In this document: positions 37,909 through 45,850 of the stretch, piece by piece
Layout of the letters: every line of letters begins with the position of its first letter
How positions within the stretch are numbered: the first letter of the stretch is position 1
Assembly (NCBI GenBank): GCA_045132235.1
Contig: JBGURX010000046.1
Coordinates: 26,791 to 90,790, forward strand
DNA: 64,000 nt
Direction of reading: 5' to 3'
From: UBA1756 sp045132235
GTDB lineage: Bacteria > Bacteroidota > Bacteroidia > Bacteroidales > WCHB1-69
The notes under the pieces: generated by a model
Told to the model about the DNA's origin: nothing
Seen by the model: the letters and a program-made list of their open reading frames with translations, nothing else
Database searches by the model: none
Translations under genes and position numbers: made by a program

Positions 37909-39258
37909 ATGAACCATTGGGCCACCATAGGAAATATTCGCATGGGCGAAGGTCAACCGATTGTGGTGCAGTCGATGACCAACACCGACACCAACGACAT
38001 AGAAGCCACTGTACAGCAAACACTTCGCTTGGCACAAGCGGGCTGCCAGATGGTACGCATCACGGTGCCGTCCATGCAGGAGGTGGAGGCATTGAAGCAC
38101 ATCAAAGCGGCGGTGCGCGCGGCAGGCTACGACGTACCGTTGGTGGCAGACGTGCATTTCAAACCGCAGGTGGCCGAAGCATGTGCCGCCATCGTGGAGA
38201 AGGTGCGGGTGAATCCCGGCAATTTCACTGACAAGCGCAATTTCAACCAGTTGGATCTCACCGATGCAGAGTATGCGACCTCGGTGCAGGCAATGGCGGA
38301 ACGGGCAAAACCGCTGTTTGAGATTTGCCGACAGTATGGCACAGCCCTGCGCATCGGCGTGAATCACGGCTCGCTGTGCGACCGCATCGTCAGCCGCTAC
38401 GGCAACACTCCGCTCGCCATGGCCATGTCGGCGATTGAGTGGATCGACATTTGTCAACAATTTGCCTACCACAATATTGTGCTTTCCATGAAGTCAAGCA
38501 ACGTGCTTACTATGATGGAAGCCACGCGCATCCTGCACGACAAGATGGTGGAAAAAGGCACCGTCTATCCGCTGCACCTCGGTGTCACCGAGGCGGGTGC
38601 GGGCGACGAAGGCCGCGTGAAGTCCGCCGCCGGCATCGGCGCACTGCTGCTCGAAGGCATCGGCAACACCATCCGCGTGTCACTCACCGAAGCACCGGAA
38701 GCCGAAATCCCACCCGCCCTGATTTTGGCGCACCTGACCGAAGAGAACGACAAAGTGCAGTGCATTTTGCACGATAATCTACTGAAAATCAGCTATAACC
38801 AACTCAATAGAGAAAAGTGGATGATGGTATGTGCCGCCCATGCAGGTCACACACTACTTCACCATCCTTTCAAAGAAATCGAAATCGACAACTCCTTCTT
38901 CCCAGAAGAAGAACGCCAATATTTAGCAGAGCTCATCCTGCAGGCCTGCCGCATCAAAATGAGCCGCACGGAAATCATCTCCTGCCCGTCGTGCGGCCGC
39001 ACGCAGTACGACATACAAGGCACCTTGGCGAAGGTGAAGGAGCAGTTCAGTCACTACCCCAACCTGAAAATCGGAGTGATGGGCTGCGTGGTGAATGGTC
39101 CCGGCGAGATGGCCGACGCCGACTATGGCATTGTAGGGGCTACCCACGGCAAAGTACTGGTTTATAAGGGGAAAGAACGCCTTACTACTCCGCTTGAGGT
39201 GGACGATGCGCTGAGACGTCTCGCACAGCTCATCCATTCAGAGCAAAAGCACTCCTAA
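37909..39258 (+). CDS. ispG: 4-hydroxy-3-methylbut-2-enyl diphosphate synthase (IspG), intermediate-length form
   Basis: Penultimate MEP-pathway enzyme; converts the cyclic diphosphate MEcPP to HMBPP with a 4Fe-4S cluster. The 449-residue protein has the N-terminal barrel (MGEGQPIVVQSMTNTDTND, LVADVHFKP) and the cluster domain with C359 and C362 (ISCPSCGRT) and C393 (MGCVVNGPGEM). Between them sits a short insert of about 75 residues. E. coli IspG has 372 residues without an insert. Plant and most Bacteroidetes enzymes have a large extra domain and about 600 or more residues, so this one is intermediate. It starts 6 bases after the TlpA-like gene. Confidence 0.95.
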   Translation: MNHWATIGNIRMGEGQPIVVQSMTNTDTNDIEATVQQTLRLAQAGCQMVRITVPSMQEVEALKHIKAAVRAAGYDVPLVADVHFKPQVAEACAAIVEKVRVNPGNFTDKRNFNQLDLTDAEYATSVQAMAERAKPLFEICRQYGTALRIGVNHGSLCDRIVSRYGNTPLAMAMSAIEWIDICQQFAYHNIVLSMKSSNVLTMMEATRILHDKMVEKGTVYPLHLGVTEAGAGDEGRVKSAAGIGALLLEGIGNTIRVSLTEAPEAEIPPALILAHLTEENDKVQCILHDNLLKISYNQLNREKWMMVCAAHAGHTLLHHPFKEIEIDNSFFPEEERQYLAELILQACRIKMSRTEIISCPSCGRTQYDIQGTLAKVKEQFSHYPNLKIGVMGCVVNGPGEMADADYGIVGATHGKVLVYKGKERLTTPLEVDDALRRLAQLIHSEQKHS

Positions 39259-39275
39259 AAGGGTTTCTCTTGAAA

Positions 39276-39632
39276 TTATTTTCTGAAAATAAAATAAACG
39301 GCTAAAATCAGAAAGCCGAACCCGATGAGGTGATTGTACGTAAAGTGCTCATTCTTAAAGAAAATCACCGTAAATAGGGTAAACACAATCAATGTGATGG
39401 CCTCCTGAATGACCTTCAGCTGCCACAAGTTGAACGGTCCGCCATGCTCCACGTAGCCGATACGGTTGGCCGGCACTTGGAAACAGTATTCAATCAGCGC
39501 AATGCCCCAGCTAATCAGGATGATGAGCGGAAGTCCCAGCTTGCCCGTGCCGAATTTCAAATGCCCGTACCATGCCACGGTCATGAAGATGTTGGCGATG
39601 ACTAATAATAATATAGTAAGGAAATAGTTCAT
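39276..39632 (-). CDS. DMT-family small membrane protein (DUF486)
   Basis: A 118-residue protein with four hydrophobic helices (MNYFLTILLLVIANIFMTVA, LPLIILISWGIALIEYCFQV, EAITLIVFTLFTVIFF, LIGFGFLILAVYFIF). The central motif VPANRIGYVEHGGPFNLWQL is the hallmark of the DUF486 branch of the drug/metabolite transporter superfamily. Function is unknown. The gene converges on ispG with 17 bases between stops, and follows kdsD on the minus strand after 30 bases. Confidence 0.88.
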   Translation of the reverse strand: MNYFLTILLLVIANIFMTVAWYGHLKFGTGKLGLPLIILISWGIALIEYCFQVPANRIGYVEHGGPFNLWQLKVIQEAITLIVFTLFTVIFFKNEHFTYNHLIGFGFLILAVYFIFRK

Positions 39633-39662
39633 GATGAATGTTTGGAGTGATGTTGTTTTTCG

Positions 39663-40616
39663 TTAAAAGATGCCTTCTTTAATAATGTCGTGAATATGAA
39701 TCACGCCCTTATATTCTTCATTTTCAACCACAAAGATATTGGTAATCTGTTTTTTGCGCATCATGTCGAGGGCTTCCACAGCCAGCACCTGCGGCGCGAT
39801 GCTCTTGGGATTATGGGTCATTACATCGGAGGCTTTGAGGCCCTGTATATCTACATTTTTCTGCAACATACGGCGCAGGTCGCCATCGGTGATGGCGCCC
39901 ACCACCTTCCCGTTCTCCACCACCGCCGTCACGCCGAGGCACTTGCCCGAAATCTCCAGAATCACCTTCTGGATGGAATCATCGGGAGCAACCTGCGGTT
40001 TTTCGTTGAACTTGTAGAGGTCTTCCACCTTCACATAGAGCCTCTTGCCCAGCACCCCGCCCGGATGATACTTGGCGAAATCCTTGGAGGTGAAGCCTCT
40101 GAGCGCAATCAGACAACTGGCCAGTGCATCGCCCATCGCCAGCTGAGCGGTGGAGCTGCACGTGGGCGCAAGGTTGTTGGGGCAAGCCTCCTGACTCACC
40201 GTGCAGTTCAGCACATGGTCGGCCTCCTTGGCCAAGAACGATTCGGTGTTGCCCACCAAGGCAATCAGCGTGTTGCCGTTCATCTTGAGGAAAGGTATCA
40301 GCACCGAAATCTCCGGCGTGTTGCCGCTCTTCGAGATGCAGAGCACCACATCGTCGGGCTGGATGATGCCGAGGTCGCCATGGATGGCGTCGGCAGCATG
40401 CATGAACACCGACGGCGTGCCCGTGGAGTTCATCGTGGCCACAATCTTCTGGGCGATGATGGCACTTTTGCCAATGCCCGTCACCACCAGTCTGCCCTTC
40501 ATGGCGTAAATCGCCTGCACACTGTCCTCAAACGACTGATCCACAAAATTTTGCAGTTTGCTGACCGCTTCTGCCTCCAACCGGAGGGTTTCAATAGCTA
40601 AGGAGCGAATATTCAT
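39663..40616 (-). CDS. kdsD: D-arabinose-5-phosphate isomerase (KpsF/GutQ family)
   Basis: Interconverts ribulose-5-phosphate and arabinose-5-phosphate, the first step to Kdo for lipopolysaccharide. The 317-residue protein has an N-terminal SIS domain (VVTGIGKSAIIAQKIVATMN, MHAADAIHGDLGII, LCISKSGNTPEI) and two C-terminal CBS domains (about 200-317, with ITDGDLRRMLQKN and NIFVVENEEYKGVIHIHDII). Length and order match the family. It lies downstream of uvrA on the same strand, separated by a 55-base spacer filled with a heptad repeat. Confidence 0.93.
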   Translation of the reverse strand: MNIRSLAIETLRLEAEAVSKLQNFVDQSFEDSVQAIYAMKGRLVVTGIGKSAIIAQKIVATMNSTGTPSVFMHAADAIHGDLGIIQPDDVVLCISKSGNTPEISVLIPFLKMNGNTLIALVGNTESFLAKEADHVLNCTVSQEACPNNLAPTCSSTAQLAMGDALASCLIALRGFTSKDFAKYHPGGVLGKRLYVKVEDLYKFNEKPQVAPDDSIQKVILEISGKCLGVTAVVENGKVVGAITDGDLRRMLQKNVDIQGLKASDVMTHNPKSIAPQVLAVEALDMMRKKQITNIFVVENEEYKGVIHIHDIIKEGIF

Positions 40617-40617
40617 T

Positions 40618-40661
40618 GTTTCAACAATTTACAATTAACAATTGACAATTTACAATTGATT
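40618..40661 (-). repeat. Heptad repeat array, AATTGTN variant
   Basis: Five 7-base units read on the minus strand as AATTGTA, AATTGTC, AATTGTT, AATTGTA, AATTGTT, filling the spacer between uvrA and kdsD. Same period as the GAAAATT arrays, different core; it follows the uvrA stop after about 10 bases. Confidence 0.75.
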
Positions 40662-40671
40662 AAAAAAAAAA

Positions 40672-43503
40672 TCAAAGTTTCAGTTTATTTTTCAGCACTT
40701 TCCCCGTATAGGATTGCTCGCATTGCGCCACCTGCTCGGGCGTTCCCTCGCACACCACCTGCCCGCCTTGGTCGCCGCCTTCCGGACCAAGGTCCACAAT
40801 CCAGTCGGCACACTTGATCAATTCGGGATTATGTTCGATGACAATGATGGAATTCCCCTTTTCAATTAATTGATTAAAAGCACGATAGAGTTTGTTGATG
40901 TCGTGGAAATGCAAACCCGTAGTAGGCTCATCGAAGATGAAAAGCACGTTGTTCTTGCGGTCGCCTTGCGACAAGTAAAGAGCCAGCTTCACACGCTGCG
41001 ACTCGCCGCCCGAAAGCGTCTGCGACGGCTGACCCATCTTCAAATATCCCAACCCTACATCCTGCAAGTAGCGCAACTTGGAGATGATGCCGTTCACCGA
41101 ACGGTGCGTTTCATGGATTGACTCAAAGAATTCAACCGCTTGGTTGATAGTCATTTCCAGAATATCATTAATATCCTTTCCATTGATTTTCACCTCCAAA
41201 ATCTCATCTTTGAAATGCTTACCATGGCATTCAGAGCATACAATATCCACGTCGGCCATGAACTGCATGCCGACATGGATGACACCTTCTCCCTCGCACT
41301 CCTCGCAGCGTCCGCCGGGCGTATTGAAAGAGAAGAAGCCCGCCTTGTAGTTGCGCTGCTTCGACAGCGGCTGCGAGGCGTACAACTCGCGGATTTCGTC
41401 GTAGGCCTTGATATAGACGGCAGGATTGGAACGCGACGACTTGCCGATAGGATTCTGGTCCACAATCACCACTTCATTAATATGGTTCATGTCGGCATTG
41501 ATGGACTTGTGCTTTCCAACCCGTATATTACTATCTTCCACCATCTTGCAGATTCCCGGATAGAGAATGTCCTTGATGAGGGTGCTTTTGCCCGAACCGC
41601 TCACACCGGTAATCATCGTGAGCACTTCGAGGGGAATTTTCACATCCACATTCTGCAGATTGTGCTCCCGTGCCCCAGTGATTTCCACAATGTTACGCCA
41701 TTTGCGGCGGTGGTCAGGAAGGGGTATCTCAAGTGTGTCGGTCGCGTCGGGCTGCTCCATGCCACGGATATAGGCGGCCGTCAGGTTGCCCGACTTGGAC
41801 ATCAGCTCATCAAACGTGCCGGAGAACACAATCTCTCCGCCCAACCGTCCCGCCTTCGGTCCCATGTCGATAATATAGTCGGCAGCCCGGATGATCTCCT
41901 CGTCGTGCTCCACCACCACCACGGTATTGCCGATGTCGCGCAAGTGCTTCAGCACCCCAATCAACTGCTGAGTGTCACGAGGATGCAACCCAATGCTCGG
42001 CTCATCAAGGATGTAGAGCGAGCCCACCAAGCTGCTGCCCAACGAGGCCGCCAAGTTGATGCGCTGCGACTCGCCACCCGACAGACTCCGTGCCGACCGG
42101 TTCAAAGTGAGGTATCCCAGTCCGACGTCCATCAAGAAGGTGAGCCGTTTCACCAACTCACTCAAAATGTGCTTGGCGATTTTCTCCTCGTTGCGATTGG
42201 CAAAGGTAAAATCCTGAAAGAAAGCATACAACTCGCTGATGGGCATCTCCGCCAAATCCATGATCGACTTGCCGTTCACCAGCACGAAGCCGGCCTCCTT
42301 GCGCAGACGGCGGCCACGGCACTCCGGACAGCACGTGCGACCCGTATAGCGGCTGGCCAATACACGATACTGTATCTTATATTTCTGAGTATCGACATAT
42401 TCAAAGAACTGCTTCACGCCATGCACATTACGGTCGGGATCGCCGTTCCACAGCAGTTCATACTCCTCGGGCGTCAAGTCCTCCACGGCACGATGCGGCG
42501 GAAAGCCCAACTTCACCGCCGACTTGACGAACCAGTTTTTCCACTCGCTCAGCTTCTCGCCATGCCAGCAGGCCACCGCTCCCTCGAAAACCGAAAGCGA
42601 CGTGTTGGGAATCACCAGCCCGGGGTCGATGCCCTCCACCTGACCAGTGCCTCCGCAGGCAGGACAAGCCCCAAACGGATTGTTGAAGCTGAACAGGTTG
42701 AGCGAAGGCTCCTCAAATTTCATCCCGTCCATCTCCATCAAGTCGCTGAAACTCTTTTGCTTTACCGTTTCACCTTGCTCCACCTGCACTACGCAACTCC
42801 CCTTCCCCTCCTTGAAGGCAGTCTCCACCGAAGCCGCCAATCGGCTCTGCATATCATGGATATCCGCCATCTTGAAACGGTCAATCAGAATGAACAATCC
42901 GACAGGTTTGGAGTGTTTTCTTCCTTTTATAAATTCTTCAATATCAATAATTTGCTTATTATAAACCAAGCGACTGTAGCCCTCTTGCTGGAGGATGGCC
43001 AACTGTTCGGCGAGGGTGCGGTCGGCGATCACCACCACGGGAGCCAGCACATACAGGCGGGCATCATCGGGCAGGGTGCTGACAAACTTCAGCACGTCGG
43101 CGGCGGTCTCGCGCTTCACCTCCTTGTGGCTGACAGGCGAAAAGGTGCGCCCCACACGGGCATACAGCAACTTGATATACTCGTAAATCTCGGTCGCTGT
43201 GCCGACGGTGGAACGCGGGTTGCGCGAGATGACACGCTGCTCGATGGCGATGGCCGGCGGGATGTTGAGGATGCTCTCCACATCGGGTTTGGAAATCTTG
43301 CCCATGAACTGACGGGCGTAGGAACTCAGGCTCTCCACATAGCGCCGCTGCCCTTCCGCATACAGCGTGTCGAAGGCAAGGGACGACTTCCCCGAGCCCG
43401 ACAAACCAGTGACCACCACCAGCTTGCCCTGCGGGATTTCTGCATCTATATTCTTGAGGTTGTTGACCTTAGCGCCTTTGATGATGATGTTTCGCTCTGC
43501 CAT
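40672..43503 (-). CDS. uvrA: Excinuclease ABC subunit A
   Basis: UvrA is the damage-recognition ATPase of nucleotide excision repair. The 943-residue protein has the two tandem ABC modules: first Walker A VVVTGLSGSGKSSLAFDTLY and signature RSLSGGESQRINLAASLG; second Walker A MITGVSGSGKSTLIKDIL and signature QTLSGGESQRVKLALYLS. Zinc-binding motifs are CPACGGTG, CCPECRG and the pair CEECEGEG/CSECHG. ATG at 43501-43503 is chosen: a longer frame starting with TTG at 43533 would lie inside the terminator of the upstream gene. Confidence 0.97.
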   Translation of the reverse strand: MAERNIIIKGAKVNNLKNIDAEIPQGKLVVVTGLSGSGKSSLAFDTLYAEGQRRYVESLSSYARQFMGKISKPDVESILNIPPAIAIEQRVISRNPRSTVGTATEIYEYIKLLYARVGRTFSPVSHKEVKRETAADVLKFVSTLPDDARLYVLAPVVVIADRTLAEQLAILQQEGYSRLVYNKQIIDIEEFIKGRKHSKPVGLFILIDRFKMADIHDMQSRLAASVETAFKEGKGSCVVQVEQGETVKQKSFSDLMEMDGMKFEEPSLNLFSFNNPFGACPACGGTGQVEGIDPGLVIPNTSLSVFEGAVACWHGEKLSEWKNWFVKSAVKLGFPPHRAVEDLTPEEYELLWNGDPDRNVHGVKQFFEYVDTQKYKIQYRVLASRYTGRTCCPECRGRRLRKEAGFVLVNGKSIMDLAEMPISELYAFFQDFTFANRNEEKIAKHILSELVKRLTFLMDVGLGYLTLNRSARSLSGGESQRINLAASLGSSLVGSLYILDEPSIGLHPRDTQQLIGVLKHLRDIGNTVVVVEHDEEIIRAADYIIDMGPKAGRLGGEIVFSGTFDELMSKSGNLTAAYIRGMEQPDATDTLEIPLPDHRRKWRNIVEITGAREHNLQNVDVKIPLEVLTMITGVSGSGKSTLIKDILYPGICKMVEDSNIRVGKHKSINADMNHINEVVIVDQNPIGKSSRSNPAVYIKAYDEIRELYASQPLSKQRNYKAGFFSFNTPGGRCEECEGEGVIHVGMQFMADVDIVCSECHGKHFKDEILEVKINGKDINDILEMTINQAVEFFESIHETHRSVNGIISKLRYLQDVGLGYLKMGQPSQTLSGGESQRVKLALYLSQGDRKNNVLFIFDEPTTGLHFHDINKLYRAFNQLIEKGNSIIVIEHNPELIKCADWIVDLGPEGGDQGGQVVCEGTPEQVAQCEQSYTGKVLKNKLKL

Positions 43504-43513
43504 CTGATTTTTT

Positions 43514-43554
43514 TGCAAAAAGAAAGGCAACACGGAAGTTTCCTCCCGCGTTGC
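43514..43554 (-). terminator. Terminator after the nitroreductase gene
   Basis: On the minus strand an imperfect GC-rich stem (43554-43527; GCAAC/GTTGC base, one internal mismatch) is followed by TTTCTTTTT. It separates the nfeD-floA-nitroreductase unit from uvrA. Confidence 0.7.
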
Positions 43555-43576
43555 TCTTTTCGATGTTTTCTGAAAA

Positions 43577-44215
43577 CTATTTCATGTTGCCGACTGCCTG
43601 TCCCAGAACCGCCTTGCCATTGAAGCCGAGCAGTTTCTGGATTGCATCGCGGTGGATGCTGCCGAGCACAACGGTTGCCAAATTCTCGGAAGCGCAATAG
43701 AGATAAACATTCTGGCTGACATAACCCGCGTCGGTGGCGCCATAAAACTCCTTGGCATCCTTATCCATTCCGGTCATTTTGTCGTAGTTGGCCACGAAGA
43801 TGAGCAGGATGGGGGCTTTAGCAACGAAGGGCTGCATAGCCGAGGCTCCACGATGGTCGCCGGTGGCCACGAGACGCAGCGCATGTTTCTCAGGCACATA
43901 CAGATAGACACCGTTTTCCATCATCACATACACGTCAATCTCCTGACAGTTGCGGGCGGAGGGGGCGGTACGCTTGCCGTTCTCGCGGTTCACACCGTTG
44001 GCAGCCCACAGCAAGTCGGAAAGCTGCTGATCTTGCAGCGGGGTGTTGGCAAACTCGCGCGAAGTGACACGGTTGTTCAACGCATCCATCAGTGCCATTC
44101 CTCCTGTACGCTGAGGTTCAACCAATTGTACCAATTCATCTTTTTTACTTTGCGCAAAAACCGTCGTCATGGTCATCATGATTATCAATAGGGTTAAATT
44201 CAAAAATCTTTTCAT
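43577..44215 (-). CDS. Exported nitroreductase-family flavoprotein (SagB-like)
   Basis: A 212-residue protein with a signal peptide (MKRFLNLTLLIIMMTMTTVFA, then QS). It carries a nitroreductase/SagB-type FMN domain: RVTSREFANTPLQDQQLSDL, LLWAANGVNRENGKRTAPSA, GYVSQNVYLYCASENLATVV and a C-terminal AVLGQAVG segment. Family members use FMN to reduce or oxidise small molecules or to form azolines; this one should act outside the cytoplasm because of the signal peptide. It starts 6 bases after floA and so appears to be the third gene of the nfeD-floA unit. The substrate is unknown. Confidence 0.85.
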   Translation of the reverse strand: MKRFLNLTLLIIMMTMTTVFAQSKKDELVQLVEPQRTGGMALMDALNNRVTSREFANTPLQDQQLSDLLWAANGVNRENGKRTAPSARNCQEIDVYVMMENGVYLYVPEKHALRLVATGDHRGASAMQPFVAKAPILLIFVANYDKMTGMDKDAKEFYGATDAGYVSQNVYLYCASENLATVVLGSIHRDAIQKLLGFNGKAVLGQAVGNMK

Positions 44216-44221
44216 TATTCT

Positions 44222-45256
44222 TTAATTGTTATCGTTATTTTTCTTGGAGGATGACTGTTGTGGGGTGACCGTCTTGCCGATAGAGCCGCGCATCTGGGTG
44301 TCGGCCTTGATGTTTTCCAGCTTGTAGTAGTCCATCACGCCGAGGTTGCCACTGCGGAAAGCTTCGGCAAGGGCGAGCGGCACTTCTGCTTCGGCGAGAA
44401 TCACCTTCGCACGGGCTTCCTGCGCCTTCGCCTTCATCTCCTGCTCCTGTGCGATAGCCATCACACGGCGTTCCTCAGCCTTGGCCTGCGCGATGTTCTT
44501 GTCGGCATTGGCCTGGTCCATCTGCAACATAGCACCGATGTTCTTTCCGACATCAATGTCAGCGATGTCGATGGAAAGGATTTCGAAAGCAGTACCGGAG
44601 TCAAGACCTTTGGTAAGCACCACCTTGGAGATGGAATCCGGGTTTTCGAGCACTGATTTGTAAGAAGCTGCGGAACCGATAGCCGTGACAATACCCTCAC
44701 CTACACGGGCAATGACGGTCTCCTCACCAGCGCCACCCACGAGCTGACGGATGTTGGTACGCACGGTTACACGGGCTTTGGCCACCAGCTGGATGCCGTC
44801 CTTGGCGACTGCGGCCACGGGGGGAGTGTTGATAACTTTCGGATTGACAGAGGTCTGGATGGCCTCCAGCACATTACGGCCTGCCAAGTCGATGGCAGCG
44901 GCGGCCTTGAAATCCAGCGGGATGTTGGCCTTGCCTGCCGACACCAGCGCGAACACCACAGGCTGCACGTGACCGTGTGCCAGATAGTGTGCCTCCAGCT
45001 CGTCGCGGTTCAGCGGGATGCCCGCCTTCGCACCCGTGATCATGGCATTCACGATGATTCCCGGGGGCACTTTTCTCCAGCGCATCAGAATCAGCTGGAT
45101 GAGCGACACATGGACGCCGGAAACCAACGCGGTGAACCAGAGTCCGACCGGCACCATCCACAGGAAAATGATCAGGGCAATCACACAGGCGATGGCAATA
45201 ATGGCCGTCTCCATGGATGCCATCAACAAAAAGGGTTGAAAATTGATGAGATTCAT
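44222..45256 (-). CDS. floA: Flotillin-like protein FloA
   Basis: Membrane scaffold protein that marks ordered membrane domains. The 344-residue product has an N-terminal membrane segment (MASMETAIIAIACVIALIIF) and the FloA-specific core (RWRKVPPGIIVNAMITGAKA, VGKNIGAMLQMDQANADKNI). A long Ala/Glu-rich coiled-coil stretch (KAEERRVMAIAQEQEMKAKA) precedes a short polar tail rich in S, K and N. Start is uncertain between Met1, Met12 and Met15; the first is used because it leaves the normal 6-base gap to nfeD. nfeD-floA is a known functional pair. Confidence 0.93.
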   Translation of the reverse strand: MNLINFQPFLLMASMETAIIAIACVIALIIFLWMVPVGLWFTALVSGVHVSLIQLILMRWRKVPPGIIVNAMITGAKAGIPLNRDELEAHYLAHGHVQPVVFALVSAGKANIPLDFKAAAAIDLAGRNVLEAIQTSVNPKVINTPPVAAVAKDGIQLVAKARVTVRTNIRQLVGGAGEETVIARVGEGIVTAIGSAASYKSVLENPDSISKVVLTKGLDSGTAFEILSIDIADIDVGKNIGAMLQMDQANADKNIAQAKAEERRVMAIAQEQEMKAKAQEARAKVILAEAEVPLALAEAFRSGNLGVMDYYKLENIKADTQMRGSIGKTVTPQQSSSKKNNDNN

Positions 45257-45262
45257 AATGTA

Positions 45263-45724
45263 TTATTTTAATTTGACAAATATTTTATTTCCTTCCACCT
45301 TGACGACCACCACCTCGCGGTTTTCGTCAATAAGGCCATGCTCGGAGGCCACCTCCACCGTCTCGCCGTTGAAGACCGCCTTGCCGGACGGGGCGAGCCG
45401 CGAAATCGTCATCCCCTCCGCACCCACATGAACATTTTGCTCGTTGAAATCGTTGGCCTTGCTCTCAATAGAGGTGTCCAACGCACATTTTTTCCATGTC
45501 TTGCTGTTGAGTATCAATACGATGACAATTGCCGAAACCACCAGCGTGATGACCAGCGTTAGCGTGCCGGCTTTGGTGCCATAGCCTCCGTAGGCCAGAC
45601 TCACACCCGCGATTTCCATCAGCGCGCCGATGATCGCCACCACACCGCCCGGGATGAACAAAAAGTCAAGCACTACGGCCAAAAGTCCGAAGACAATCAG
45701 TGAAATAATTAGTATCCAACTCAT
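45263..45724 (-). CDS. NfeD-family membrane protein
   Basis: A 153-residue short NfeD: three hydrophobic helices in the first 75 residues (MSWILIISLIVFGLLAVVLD, GGVVAIIGALMEIAGVSLAY, TLVITLVVSAIVIVLIL). A cytoplasmic linker and a C-terminal OB fold follow (VGAEGMTISRLAPSGKAVFN, REVVVVKVEGNKIFVKL). It lacks the serine-protease domain of long NfeD proteins. NfeD partners flotillin-like proteins; here it precedes floA by 6 bases. Confidence 0.92.
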   Translation of the reverse strand: MSWILIISLIVFGLLAVVLDFLFIPGGVVAIIGALMEIAGVSLAYGGYGTKAGTLTLVITLVVSAIVIVLILNSKTWKKCALDTSIESKANDFNEQNVHVGAEGMTISRLAPSGKAVFNGETVEVASEHGLIDENREVVVVKVEGNKIFVKLK

Positions 45725-45730
45725 GATGAT

Positions 45731-45850
45731 AAAGTTTAAAGTTAAAAGTTGAGAGTTAAAGTTTAATAGTTAATGAGTTAAGAAGTTAAGGGGGTTAAGA
45801 TATTGATTAAAAGTAATTTTCAGTTTTCAATTTTCAATTTTCAGTTTTCA
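45731..45850 (-). repeat. Compound heptad repeat spacer (GAAAAYT block and AAAGTTN block)
   Basis: The spacer between the flavodiiron gene and nfeD holds two blocks. At 45817-45850 the minus strand reads GAAAACT, GAAAATT, GAAAATT, GAAAACT, GAAAATT; the flavodiiron stop codon is part of this block. At 45731-45795 the plus strand reads AAAGTTT, AAAGTTA, AAAGTTG, AGAGTTA and further degenerate copies. Both keep the 7-base period. Confidence 0.8.

Noticed and set aside
43504..43533. Longer UvrA beginning at a TTG at 43533
   Set aside because: The extra codons lie in the terminator of the upstream gene and are not conserved; ATG at 43503 gives the normal UvrA start.
41140..43623. 827-codon plus-strand frame opposite uvrA
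   Set aside because: uvrA on the minus strand shows both ABC modules and all zinc motifs; the opposing frame has none.
45731..45850. Possible CRISPR-like or satellite array
   Set aside because: The unit is 7 bases and there are no unique spacers or cas genes; it is a short-period repeat.
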